Assembly: GCA_964019415.1 (NCBI GenBank)
Contig: OZ025874.1
Coordinates: 4,801,196 to 4,865,195 of the forward strand
From: Ianthella basta
Lineage: Eukaryota; Porifera; Demospongiae; Verongiida; Ianthellidae
Direction: 5' to 3'
DNA: 64,000 nt
Under the pieces are notes generated by a model, which was given only the letters and a program-made list of their open reading frames with translations, did no database searches and was not told where the DNA came from. The translations under genes and the position numbers were made by a program. Positions 9,811-21,307 of this stretch are shown piece after piece. Position 1 is the stretch's first letter. Every line of letters begins with the position of its first letter.

Positions 9811-10092
9811 TCAATTTCTAATAAAATGTATCACTATTGCCAGTACAGCTTTCAAACCTTGCAGTCTAGGATCTGTCGCTTTCTCCACTAGTTCCTGTAC
9901 ATAATTCTCTCCAAAATGCCTCTGACCAGCTTCATAGGCTTCAAGGATGGCATCAACTGATTTCTTCTTGCTCACAGCAACTAGTTGCACTTCACCAGTG
10001 ATGAAATCATTAAGACTGGTTGCATGTTCTATCTCCTTCTTCAGCATAGACAGCCGCTCAGTGATAGCTGTAGAAGGGGTCGACACCGCCAT
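9811..10092 (-). CDS. PLPBP: Pyridoxal-phosphate homeostasis protein, first coding exon (possibly damaged)
   Basis: The frame opens with ATG at 10090-10092 and gives the N-terminal part of the YggS/PROSC family. [20 protein letters not shown] contains the lysine that binds pyridoxal 5'-phosphate, followed by the hallmark [11 protein letters not shown]. Family members are cytosolic or mitochondrial PLP carriers of about 230-280 residues that keep free PLP low. Only about 80 residues are encoded here. After RLQGLK the family continues with a WHFIGxLQ motif; this sequence instead reads [12 protein letters not shown] and a TGA, just before an excellent donor, GAG|GTAGGT. The end of the exon therefore appears shifted or mutated. 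I found no further exons between 3767 and 9800, so the rest is either left of the window or lost. Confidence 0.8.
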   Translation of the reverse strand: MAVSTPSTAITERLSMLKKEIEHATSLNDFITGEVQLVAVSKKKSVDAILEAYEAGQRHFGENYVQELVEKATDPRLQGLKAVLAIVIHFIRN

Positions 10093-10100
10093 AATAGAAA

Positions 10101-10117
10101 CACGTGGTTGTCACGTG
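10101..10117. promoter_or_regulatory. Two CACGTG E-boxes just upstream of PLPBP
   Basis: CACGTG occurs at 10101-10106 and 10112-10117, the second inside TGTCACGTGC, close to the TFEB/TFE3 CLEAR motif. They lie 9-25 bases before the PLPBP start codon, so near the likely transcription start. FNIP, the other host gene here, belongs to the pathway that regulates TFE3/TFEB, but any link is speculative. Confidence 0.4.
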
Positions 10118-10353
10118 CGAATGGCGACACAACACTTGGTCATATGACTGACGTACGACGATATGTCAAAGTGAAGGTTGAAGGTGAGTCTCGTTGGAGC
10201 ATATTATATTGTCGTTGGGATGAAATAAATCAGAAGCTCGTTCTAGTCCCTTAAATCATCCAGTGAACGAGCAGCATATCTGGGCAACCAAATAGGGCCT
10301 AGACTTGCCTCAACTAAAGTAGCTATTCTATATAACCTCCTCCTACTTAGTTT

Positions 10354-10388
10354 GGTGGTGGGGGTGGGGGTGGGGGGGGGGGGGGGGA
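10354..10388 (+). repeat. G-rich tract, potential quadruplex
   Basis: Guanine runs separated by single T residues end in an unbroken run of 17 or more G. It is a simple repeat, and the exact length is prone to sequencing error. Confidence 0.7.
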
Positions 10389-10513
10389 GCTTCTCAACTC
10401 TGCTGGCAGAGGAGGGCCATGTCCTCCTATTCTTTTACGAAAGTTTTGCTATCTTTTGTATGCAGGTAATTATTGTCAAGAGAAATAATAAGCTGGTCAG
10501 AAATCATTGTTAA

Positions 10514-10741
10514 TCAGGCAATGTTCAGTCTGTTTGGTTGCCAAGATGGATTAGAATGCTGCATAAGTAGAGCCTTATAAAAGGCAGAATCTGAGCTCGT
10601 GGACTTTACTTCATTTGGAAGGTCATTGTATAACTTGGCTCCAAAGTACTCAAACGAAGACCTATACCAATTAGTATGCAGTGCTTTCAAATGCAGATCT
10701 TTTGCCCCGATGATGTAATTCAATGTTTTGGCGACAGGCAT
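10514..10741 (-). pseudogene. C-terminal fragment of a LINE reverse transcriptase polyprotein
   Basis: The 75-residue frame contains NWYRSSFEYFGAKLYNDLPN, EVKS and a short helix. This is the pattern (R.SF.YR.AK.WN.LP..IK..S....FK) found at the very end of many CR1/Jockey-like LINE proteins, and it resembles the end of the LINE at 44722. No RT domain lies upstream, so it is a truncated scrap. Confidence 0.65.
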
Positions 10742-11049
10742 TCGTCTAGTCCTCCTTCAAATTTAGTTCCATTGTTTAGCAGTGTTGTCGTGTGTCCGTT
10801 TGAAGTTACGTACGTGGCTAGCCTCGGCCAAAGTTAGCTTTTGCGCCATTTGAAGGGCACTTGCGCTCGTGTACTTCCACGCCATTTTTACTTACTCTGA
10901 GCTTAGTGTGGAACCCAGGTATTTAGCTAGCTGAAACCTCGAACCCCAGGGTTAAGGAAATAAGGTCCAATATAAGCAGCATCAACGTCCTATGGTTGTG
11001 TGTTAGTATGTTGCTACGGCTTAGCTCGTTAAGCACTGTTAAATGTACA

Positions 11050-11311
11050 GAAACTAGAAATAATAAAATTTTCTACAGAATAGTAAGGATGCAGGGATGG
11101 CATAAAAAGGACAGAAACAAATAAAGGCTGTCACACAGTGGAGCATTAACAATAGTCCCTACATTCAAGGTTGTAGGACCATTAGGTGCGACATTCTTGC
11201 ATGTAGGACCATGGTTAATGCTCCACTGTGTAACAGCCTTTACTTGTTTCTGTCCCCATGCCATCCCTATCTTTACTATTCTTGTAGAAAATTTTTATTA
11301 TATCTAGTTTC
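11050..11311. mobile_element. Foldback MITE B, copy 1 (about 262 bp)
   Basis: The ends AAACTAGAAATAATAAAATT and its complement bound a long foldback. Pairing arms include TGGAGCATTAAC and AACAGCCTTTACTTGTTTCTGT. Copy 2 is at 40979-41242 with the same ends and arms, and a half copy lies at 19756-19885. It has no coding capacity. Confidence 0.8.
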
Positions 11312-12344
11312 CTGTGTAAGTGTTGCCTATGTATACTGTTGATCAAGTGTCATTGGCATTACATCTTGCATTAGGTGCATTCCCAGGCATGAGTGTTTTT
11401 CAAAATATTTTGGGCAAGTTCAGGAGCAAATGCAGTTCGGGAGATAGGTGAGCATTACTTTTATCATAAAAAGGGCATTATTTGTGGTGTTATCTTATTA
11501 CTATTTTATGAATGAACCTTGAAATGACTATTGTGAATGAAAGAAGCAATGAACTTCGATCTAATCAATGATGATATCTTTGAACTATTTGTTACGTATG
11601 TTAGCAGTGAAGACATACAATAGCAAGCTGTGAGGATGTACAATAACAAGCTGGAAATAACATAATCTATGTAGGACATGTGCAAGCAGGTGTGCTTGTC
11701 ATAGACGTAGTACAAGGTCTGGCAGGCCGGCGGCTGCCAGACCAATAATTTCTCAGTCAAGGAAAAATAAATGTAAGCAAAACTCACAGTTAGTGGGCAA
11801 ATGGTTATGTTTAATCCAAAGATTCTATAACTGGCAATTGCTACTTATCTAAGTCCAATGGGTAAGAGTTGTCTGTTAGAAATATTGTTCTCTTGATGAG
11901 CGCTGCTCAACATGCCAGGCAGGACTGCCTTCAAGCAACCATTTTTGTTCTATTGCAAAATGGAAGTTACCCTATATAGCCATAAATAATATGGCAGCTC
12001 AAAGCATCGATACAAACAATGGCTGATTAAGGTATGCTAACTCAAACGAGACGGTGTGGCATGCCACCGTGTGGTTGCACAGTGCCCTTGTGTAACGTCA
12101 TTTCCATGGCACAGCATGGGGTGCCACCACACAGTGCCAGGATGTCTCAGCTATCATACTAGCCAGCTGTAAGTTTACATTTCACACTTTGGTCACATCC
12201 ATACTAAATGGTATCCGTAGATAGCTGGCTGCCTCAGTTATCATCATAATAGCCAGCCATTAGGTACTAAGGCCACATCCAGGGTGCCACCATGCTGTGC
12301 CACGCTGTCTCAGTATAGTAGCCGCATATAGCTAAAGTCTTACA
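11312..12344. other. No gene recognised; probable 5' side of the hAT element
   Basis: Short repeats around GTGCCACCA..TGTG (near 12060-12300) and two copies of ATAGCCAGC lie just upstream of the hAT coding start. A CAGGGG-type inverted repeat matching the one at 16481 was not found, so the 5' terminus is not defined. Confidence 0.35.
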
Positions 12345-12999
12345 ATGGCTGAAGTACAGATCGGTTTAGTCCCTGCTCCTCACCAGCCAAGGAAGCTCTC
12401 CTTCCTGCCCCACTCCTTTAGAAGTAAGGGAGAAAAGCGTTCATTTAAGCCAGCATGGTTCGAGAAGTGGTCATGGCTTCATTATAGGGAAGCGAGTGAT
12501 TCAATCATATGCTTTTATTGCTCAAGTGCACACGAGAGGAAACTTTTACCAGAGAGACTTTACAGCAAGCGTGAGGACGCATATGTCACAAAAAGGGTTC
12601 ATTCGAAAGATGCTTGTGTTAGTTTCCGGGTGCAGGGAACCACCAAATATCATGTAGATGCAGTGCAGGCTATGACTAAGCCTCAGAATGATGTTGGTGA
12701 ATTGCATTCTCGTGATTACAGTGAAGAAAAAGCTCATTGGACGTATGCTGCAGATGATTATGCAAAACATTCAGTTTCTGGGTAGGCAGGGCCTTGCTTT
12801 AAGAGGGTATGATGGTGGAGAGAGTAATTTCTTTTGATGAATTTAAGAACGCATGATCAATCTGAAATTGCTGATTGGTTAATGAAGAAAGTTGACAAAT
12901 ATATCAGCCCGGAGATACAAAATGAAATTTTAGCATTAATGGGCACCACAATACTCCATGTGCTTGCAGGGCGCCTTCAGCAGACAGATTTTTGGGTTA

Positions 13000-14995
13000 T
13001 TGTTTTCACTGTTAGGTATTTGTATGGCTTCATGTTTGTATATATATTTCTGTCATTGCTAAAGGCGGTGCTCATGTCGTTCTTTACAAAGCTTTAAATC
13101 TTCTCTAATGGCATTTCGCCGTCTTTGAATCAAACGCAGTGTGGTCATGAGCATGTGTTAATTAGTGATACTAATAAAAGGCCTAAGGAACGTCTTTTTT
13201 TGTGAGATACAGCTCCAATTATCAATGACGGACATTGTAAAATGGCCACATGCTTGACACTCTCTATTTGCTAGGCTCAAAATCATCTTTCTTTTTATTA
13301 CGCCGTGTATCCAAAGAACCCAAAGTGTTTCTGGAACTTATTTAAATAATGCATTGTTGTCCCTCATTTGTATATAAGTATATACTAGCTGCAAGGCCCC
13401 GCCTTCAGCAAACCCTGTAGGAGGGTCCCGTGTATACTGTAAAGTGGTTGAGTGCTTCTTGTAGGGGTGTCTAGTGCATCCTGTAGAGGGGTCCTGTATG
13501 TTTTTCGCAGATCCAAGATGGCCCACGGTCGGTTCATCCTGGGTTTTCACCACGCACTCCTCAGCAGCAGTTTATTTCAGCACGTCTACCACTTTATATT
13601 GAGATGGGGTATAGTTTGCGATGGATGGGAGCATTTGGGCGCTTTTCATCGACGCTCGTGGGAGGAGTTCACGAACAACGGTTGGGGCTCCTCTTTTGTA
13701 TTGTCAGCATAGGAGCGTGTGCAGAAAACCGTATATTTTCTCTGTAAATCCAAGATGGTGGACGGTCATTTTGAGTTTTTTTCGCTGCGTACTCCTCGGC
13801 AGGGGCTTCTTCGCGCACGTTGCCCCCCTTAGATTGAGACCAGGTGTGGTGTCCGTAATCTGGGAAAGTTTGATGTCGTTGCGCTGTTGCTAGCGGGAGC
13901 ACTTCGCGGACAACCGTTCTGCTCAACTCCTCTTTATATATATGTATATATATATATAGATGTATATCCATCCCAGTCAACCCAAGACACCTAGATTGCA
14001 CAATAGCCTGGTGTTCTCCGCAGGTGCCCATGACAACAATTAAACCGCTCTACTTGGCCACCATCGGCCGCAAAACTGCTCAACACTCCACTTCATCGCT
14101 GCACACTGGGTTCAGATTGTTGTTAACGTCACCCAATGCTCCAGCATGGGCTACACGCCTGTTGGTGATTCCGCCATACTGGCTGATGTCATTTGCCCCG
14201 TGTGGCTGGGAACACTTCCACTGTTCTCTCGGGTGAAGCGCACAACGTGCACTGTGTTAGCTCAGCAGGGACAGGCTTCCCTGCGCAGCTCCAAATACGT
14301 ATGTAGGTGTCGATTGCCCAGCTGCCATCCCGTGCTTCGTCTGGCTTGCTATCCCTTCTTTCTGACAGCCAGTGAAAGCAGATTATAGTTCTATTGCCCA
14401 AAATGTACTTGCCCTGGCCAAGTTACACTCATGCACTGTACTTTACTGAAATAGTTACAGTAGCTATATACATTCAAGCGTGGCTGGTTGCATTTTAATG
14501 TATGCCCTAGTAGTATTGTAGTAGGAAGCTTACCTAACTGTTCTCCTGCAAGCTACAGCCCAAAATACAACGGAAATCTAATGACCCGTTGGCCAATAAT
14601 GGCAGACCAGCGAATCATGGCATATATAGCTAGCCATGATTCGCTCATAGGGTCATCATAGGGTAGCCTTTCAGCTAGCACACTCCTCCTCCAGGCACAA
14701 AGTAACAATTACATTCTCATTCAGAATGTCATATAGATGAAAAGCAGTTAGCAAACATTTGACACATTGGTAGGGGTGCTTTCACTGGATGACTGGCTGC
14801 TCTGGAGACTTGAAACTCTTACAAATCCAACAATCTAGTGTATCTTGATGTATCTTTCAGGCCAACAACAATGCTGTACCCCCAACTATCTGGTTTACTG
14901 AACATACATGGGGAAATTGCTAGCAAGTAGTTCGAGTTCAAGGGTGCCCCATGATTTTTCTTTAACTCGAAATACTTGTTTCACTATCATGGCTG
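13000..14995 (+). repeat. Family A copy inserted into the hAT gene, itself interrupted
   Basis: TATTGTTTTCAC, the 5' start of family A, follows directly on the hAT codons at about 13000. A diverged 5' half runs to about 13310. The 3' half is at 14755-14995 (GGTGCTTTCACTGGATGACT to the palindromic block), after which hAT coding resumes. The middle is occupied by a Helitron-like element (13385-13960) and by unassigned sequence (13961-14754). That unassigned part includes a foldback around 14581-14656, with GCGAATCATGGC pairing with its complement. Confidence 0.7.
13385..13960 (-). mobile_element. Putative non-autonomous Helitron with an internal duplication
   Basis: On the minus strand the element would begin A|TCTATATATATATATAC at 13960 and end with GGCGGGGCCTTGCAGCTAG at 13385, followed by T, as Helitrons do. 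The last 19 bases match the end at 8268. Two diverged direct repeats of about 200 bp (around 13497-13690 and 13745-13930) share AGATCCAAGATGG/AAATCCAAGATGG, a G.GTACTCCTC block and ACGAACAACGGTT/GCGGACAACCGTT. No helicase or Rep sequence is present. Confidence 0.55.
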
Positions 14996-16480
14996 ATGAG
15001 TGTGTTGATGGGTTGTGTGTCCAGACATAAAAGCAAATACAATTGTTAAACGTTCTTGAGGATATACTGTTGAGACTCAATTTGAAGATATCTAGATGTC
15101 TTTTGGCATCTACAATGGATACTGCACATAAGATTGGCAAAATGCTGCGGTATTCCCCAAACGTGCAGCTATCTTCAAAGACGTAAAGGCACAAATCTCT
15201 CCAGACTTGGCTGGGTTTCAGCTGTTATGCCGATGAACTGTCTGCAGTGAAACATTCAGTAGCATTATTGACAACTATGATGCCTTTATGGAATTTTGGG
15301 AGTCTCTCCTGGGCATTCAGCCAGACTCTGAGACAAGAGCATGTGTGAATGGTCTTGCCAGCCAGATGAAAACATTTAACTTTTTCTTTGGTGTGTGCCA
15401 ATTTTACACTGTGCTCAGACATGCTGACAATCTGAGCAAGACCTTGCAGTATACCATGCTAAGTGCTGCTGAGGGACAACGCTTGGCCACGATGACAGTT
15501 GCTACCTTGAAGACGATTAGATCTGAATAAACCTTCAAGCTACGTTATTAGGCAGAAGGCAGTCAAGTAAGCTGGTGAAGTAGACATCAGAGAACCTGTT
15601 CTACCAACGAAAAGCAAGGCACCAAAACATTTAGAGGTAGGAAGTAGTGCTGGAACTTCGTCCACTTTGCCTGAAGACCACTATAAAGCCATTTACTTGG
15701 AGGTTGTAGACACAGTTACTACTTGTATTACTGACAGATTTGACCAAGGATACCAAATGTAGAGTATGGTGGAGCGACTTCTTGTTGAACAAGATCAAAC
15801 AGAGACCGAAGTTGCTGAAGTTTTGACATTCTATGAGGATGACATCGACAGAGCCACACTCCTAGCTCAGCTGCAGCTTTTTCGCACTAATTTCCTAGTT
15901 GAACAGAAGAAAACTCTTCATTATGTTGTTTCTATAATAGAAGGCATGTCAGTAGGGGAGCGAGCCATATTATCATGATGTTGTGAAGCTGGTATGTTTA
16001 TTGCTAGTTATGCCAGCAACAAACGCTGTCAGTGATCAGTCATTTTCAGCAATGTGGAGTGGCAAATCAAGACCTATCTATGATCGACAATGTTGCAGGA
16101 ATGCCTCAATGCTGCAATAACCTTACATCAGACGTCTCGGAAGGAATTTTTAGACACTAGTATACATAAAGACTTGACTGACAGCTTGGACCTAAAATCT
16201 GTAAGTAATGACTTCATTGCCAAATCTAAGTTTTCTATGCATGAAAGCATGTAACACTTTCTGCTTGGATTACTGAACTGTTCATTGTTTTATTGATATT
16301 TATGGATATTGGAACATCATTGTGTGCATTATGTATATTTGTGCATGTAAGTACCCTTTGTAACAAAAATGTGTAGAATACTGTAATAGAATGCTAAAGC
16401 CAACACAGGTATTGGAATAAGAATGTATGGCGAGTGAAGCGAGCAAATAACCTTTGGTCCCGCTGGACCAAGGCATATCT

Positions 16481-16496
16481 CACTGCTACACCCCTG
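16481..16496. repeat. Probable 3' terminal inverted repeat of the hAT element
   Basis: CACTGCTACACCCCTG is the reverse of CAGGGGTGTAGCAGTG, the common start of hAT transposons. It lies 240 bases after the transposase stop, as expected. The matching 5' end was not found. An upstream near-palindrome, CCTTTGGTCCCGCTGGACC, could be a subterminal binding site. Confidence 0.5.
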
Positions 16497-18409
16497 GAGG
16501 TGGTGGGAGGGGGAGAACATTCGCCTCTGTTATAATTTTGCCCACCTTGGATTGTTAGCAAGACCCACTTGTCCCACTTGATGGTAACATCAAAGGAATC
16601 TAGTGTACGCTAAAGTAGTTGTCACCCAGCAATAATTTGGTTATCACCCAGTGATAGCTTAGTTATTACCCAGTGCTAACACCTATCGCCTGATGATAAC
16701 TATAAATCATTGGCCTAAAAATAGGTGATAGTTGTCACCTATTGATATAAGTATCACCTTTTGTCCTTTAGTTGTCACCCTGACATGCATGGTTGATGTT
16801 CCCCTGATGTAATCTTCTGTCATTTGCATGTACAACTCATGCCCCTCTTTGCCCCGACCCAAGTGATACGTGCTTGGGTGTTCTTTCTGATTGTGCCACT
16901 TGAGACTAAGTATGACACCAATTGCAAGGTTGCCCGTTGTGAGCATGAAAGCACTGTTCACTGACCCATGTTGAAGTGTAATGGCAGTAGCAACATGGAT
17001 TCGCTTCTACTATAAGACCCTGCATTCTTGTGCATTCCTGTTAATCCTATACGTGCTTGGCAACATAACATTTGGGGGTTAAGACAATTGGCAGCATGCA
17101 CTTTGAAACAATAAGCCAATTATAGTACTTCACTCCCTTGTACCTCATGAAATGCATAAAGCTCATAGACTGGCTTAGTGTATTATATTTATACCACTAA
17201 GCGCGGCAACGATGTAAACCGATACCAGATCAGCTAACTGTTCTTTGCACGCTGAACGCATGGCAATAGTTTGGGCTTCGCTGTTGTTAGAGTGCAGTTG
17301 TTGTAGCTGTTTTTAGATTGAAATGGCTTAGCTTGAGAGTCTGCAACAGTCGATTTATGCGTAGATCGCTAGAAGGGTGTTTATCTCTGACAGCAACCTG
17401 GAGGACTTTTTAAACGGCACAGCCAGCATTGGAGATGGGCTGACATGCTTGAACAGCTTATAATTCAATTATGGAGTACAGAATAAGCCATGAAGTATTG
17501 GAATGCCAATTGTGTGTTACTAGTAAGCGTTTGTCTCTTCAATTAATTACCTAGCACCTCTAGTGCAACACCTTTTGGCTACTTTTCTGTCTTCCATAAC
17601 TTGCTCAGGGAAAAAGGGATGGACTCTAAACTTTAGATATGTATTACAGGCACCTTAATCAACCATTTTACTGAAAATTGTCCAGGATTGATTTTGACAC
17701 GTGAGCCACTCCTGCTACTTTAAGGGTAAACATTGTTCATGAATACGCTGAATATTCTGCCTAGCTCCCTTAGACCCCAGAAAGAATTATCTTTGCATGT
17801 AGGATATCTAAATCACTCAAAATAGGTGCAGTAGGACCTAGGGTTACTCCTGCTTTCATGCTGCCATTTGGGTGACACCACAGATTATGCAATGAGGTCA
17901 CATCGATGATAAGACTTTGCCTGTTAATGTCTAAACTCGAAAGTGAATTGGAACATGCCCTTTGGCCCTTGGTTATGTCTTGCATTGGACACTCCAAAAG
18001 TGGAAGGAAAATGCACTGAAACCCTTTTTGTGTGGAAGTTACATAATAGGTCATTCCTGTGAAGCTTAGCTGTGCTCACTGTATACACAGTGCTAGGTCA
18101 TGGGTTAAAGAATACAATGACAGATTCATATAACTGTGTATGTATTCTACTCTATTGCGTAGTTTGCCAAAGGGAGATTTGAACCATTACCACAAGCTGC
18201 TGTACCCTGAAGAGTGAGTATCAGTCTGCATGTACAGGCATTTGTAGATTGTGATAGGCACTGTGTAGCAATGTGGTGTGGTTGCATATATATTAAGAAC
18301 ACCGTGCAAGTAACTAAGGTTTAGAACTGCAAACACACTGGTTGGTAGTAGATAATGACTACCAGTACAAGTTACTGAAGGTAAATTGCTAGGTTGGCAC
18401 CTATGTCTC
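16497..18409. other. No gene recognised; degenerate TTATCACCCAGTGATAG repeats
   Basis: Between 16610 and 16760 the motif TATCACC(C)AGTGATA and its inverse recur five or more times, forming a worn short-period repeat. Minus frames at 16707-16961 and 17770-18054 show no family resemblance. R1 sequence lies at 17090-17195. One GTGCAAGTAAC-like box pair lies near 18306-18375. Confidence 0.35.
17090..17195. repeat. Partial copy of repeat R1 (foldback end)
   Basis: AATAAGCCAATTATAGTACT and the inverted GACTGGCTTAGTGTATTATA match the right-hand foldback of R1 at 475-566 and 23630-23765. Only the end and some upstream sequence are recognisable. Confidence 0.6.
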
Positions 18410-19083
18410 TATTGTTTTCACTTTTGAGTATTCGTACGGCTTCATGTTCGTAATGAACTATATTTGGGGCATTCAATATGGCGGCACTTGAGGTCTACGC
18501 TTTATAAGACTCGCAATCATCTATGTTCACATTTCGCCATCTATCTATCGAACGAAATTAGGACATAGGTATGTGTTTACACAGTAATGCTAGTAAGAAT
18601 CCTATTGAAAGATTCTCCTGTGAGACATAGCTCTAAAATTGAAGACCGAGCGGCGGACATTTTAACATGGCGGCCCTCTGAGACAAGTCCAGTTATAGAC
18701 TTACTACATTTCAGCTTCCTCTCTTGTGTAGTACTTTAAATAGTTGGTTGAAAGGGGATTAGAACTATTTGTTCATTATAATAACTATACCAACGCAAAG
18801 AGGTTCCTTGGATGAATTGGCTTGATTTTCAACCGAATAACCTGATACTGCACATGATGTGTGTGGTAGAGGTGCTTTCACTGGGTGACTGGCTGGTCTG
18901 GAGACTTGACACTCTTGCAAACCCAACATTCTATTACATATTGATGTACCTTTCAGGCCATCAGCATTGCTGTATCCCCACCTTTCTGAACTACTGAACA
19001 TTCATAGGGAATTGCTAGTAAGTAGTTCGGGTTCAGGGGCACCCTGGCGCCCCATGAGTTTTTAAACTCGAAATACTTGTTCC
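18410..19083 (+). repeat. Family A repeat, essentially complete copy
   Basis: It runs from TATTGTTTTCACTTTTGAGT through CTACGCTTTATAAGACTCGC, GATTCTCCTGTGAGACATAG and AAGAGGTTCCTTGGATGAAT to the palindromic end ACTCGAAATACTTGTT. No reading frame spans it. The GGGGATTAGAACTATTTG block near 18750 is the counterpart of GGGGGATTTGAACCATTTG at 62043. On the minus strand that reads like a pol III B box, so a tRNA-derived SINE component is possible but unproven. Confidence 0.8.
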
Positions 19084-19755
19084 GATTAGGATCCTCTAGG
19101 CGGCATAGGTTTTTCAGAGAAACCATCATTATTGTCTTGGGTTGATAGCAACTGTTAGCATAAGTGGCTGGTGGAGGATCCTCTTCATCACTCTTATGGT
19201 CATTGATGTATTGTTCCCTCCTTGTACAAGTGAATGATGTCTTTGTAATAGACTCTTCTCTAATGCCCTCATCTCCTATTTCAAGATTTTATTTCAAGGT
19301 CAAGGGATTTGATGGACACAGATGACATATTAATGCACTCAAATGTTTCCTATTTCACAATATAATGCTGTAATTTCTGTTACCTGAAGCATCTCGTCTG
19401 AAATTGATACGTAGGTCTCTAGAGTGGACACTTCTGAACCAAATCCACAGAGCCTTCTCTAGTTGAGTGTAACGACTTTTTTCTTCTTCGTGGAAATACT
19501 GTCCTCTGTACTGAGCCTATTCTTGGAGTTTTTAAGGATGTCGCTAGCAGCTGTTTTGGAGTTGTATAGATGCCTACACGTACACATGAGTACCTCCGTA
19601 TGGTAGACACTCATAAATCTACACAAGTAAATTGAACAATGGAAAGCTTGTTCTTAGGTTTTCTGGGACATCTTAAGCCATTGTTCGATACACACTCGAA
19701 GGGTAGCAACGTGCTGCGCCTCGGTTTTGGAGTGCAGCAGCGCCTAACTCCAGTG
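19084..19755. other. No gene recognised
   Basis: Only short frames are present. No repeat shared with the rest of the window was identified before the MITE B half copy. Confidence 0.4.
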
Positions 19756-19885
19756 GTCCTTCCGTACAAGAATGTAGCATCATCCTTGAATGTAGGGACC
19801 ATTGTTACTTCTTCACTGTGTATAGCAGCATTTACTTGTTTCTGTACTTTTTATGCCTTCTCTACATCCTTACTATTTTTACCCC
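19756..19885. repeat. Half copy of MITE B
   Basis: ATCCTTGAATGTAGGGACCA and GCATTTACTTGTTTCTGTAC match the right arm of 11050-11311 and 40979-41242. The left arm is missing. Confidence 0.65.
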
Positions 19886-19919
19886 ATGCATGATAGCACA
19901 GGGGGTCAAGTGATTGCTT

Positions 19920-20340
19920 CAGTCTGTCTGTCGGCAGTTTTGACATTTGTCGCTCGCACGGTCGATCTAGAACCCTATGCGACCCCGTGCCTGAGACAGT
20001 AACGGAAGATCGTCATTTGGTCTTGTCTGTGGACCTGGATTCCATCGATGTGGATGGTTTGCCAAGAAATTTCCATCTTTCGTGGCATTTCCTGGGGTCC
20101 ACCATTTGTTTGTGTACTTTAACCATATGGACGGTGAGCTGAGGCTATGTAGGAAAGCTGTGGACAGCTGGCAGCAGTGTCAGTCTGTGAAGACCCTGAA
20201 AACCTACCTATGGATTCGCTGGGGAGTTAGTCCTTTCACTGAAATGATCTTTGCTTGTCTCCTAATACTTTTCTTGCCTGTCTGCGCCCAATCTTTCTGT
20301 TCCCTACCTTGCAATTGACTGAAAATAATTAGAAGCAGCG
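19920..20340 (+). other. Unassigned coding-like stretch upstream of FNIP
   Basis: One frame (about 19981-20130) reads DPVPETVTEDRHLVLSVDLD and continues to a possible donor, GGACGGTGAGC. A second frame (20082-20318) starts MAFPGVHHLFVYF. The codon pattern looks more gene-like than its surroundings, but I cannot match it to FNIP or another family. The missing 5' FNIP exon should end in phase 2, and neither frame clearly provides that. Confidence 0.2.
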
Positions 20341-20435
20341 GTCTCAGATGTAAGTGGCTCACCTTCACTCAGAACTGGCCATGCATGTAATCATAGCTCA
20401 GAACATCCCCAATGACATCTCTAGACACCAGTCAC

Positions 20436-21189
<754 letters not shown>

Positions 21190-21307
21190 TGTTCCTGTAC
21201 GTGATTTTGGTTGCTATGATGTGAGACTGGTTGTCATGAAAGAAGATAAGCCTATCTTTGACTCGGACAGGCATCACTCCTTGTTTAAGAAAGAGTCAGG
21301 TCAAGTG
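21190..21307 (+). CDS. FNIP: FNIP exon A (N-terminal block)
   Basis: Acceptor TTGTAG, donor GTGAGT at 21308. The exon starts with one base completing an upstream codon, then 39 codons including CYDVRLVVMKEDKPIFDS. This aligns with the FNIP segment in which a short strand is followed by Leu-Phe-Asp-Ser. The upstream exon was not found. Confidence 0.8.

Larger units (their letters stand above)
12345..16254 (+). pseudogene. hAT-family transposase (TTF zinc finger, DUF4371, dimerisation domain), broken
   Basis: The first frame (12345-12785) starts MAEVQIGLVPAPHQPRKLSF and contains the TTF-type zinc finger: FKPAWFEKWSWLHY, then ICFYC. After a frameshift come NIQFLGRQGLALRGYDGGE and KYISPEIQNEILALMG, which are DUF4371 signatures. 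At about 13000 the frame is cut by a 2-kb insertion and resumes near 15000 with DTAHKIGKMLRYSP, then RHADNLSKTLQ and the AAEGQRLA helix region. The end has the hAT dimerisation core VMPATNAVSDQSFSA and HKDLTDSLDLKS, stopping at 16254. Numerous frameshifts and stops make it a pseudogene. Family members cut and paste DNA with 8-bp target duplications. Confidence 0.9.

Noticed and set aside
16707-18054. Minus frames of 84 and 94 residues as host genes
   Set aside because: No start context, domain, splice signals or repeat support. Left as unassigned.
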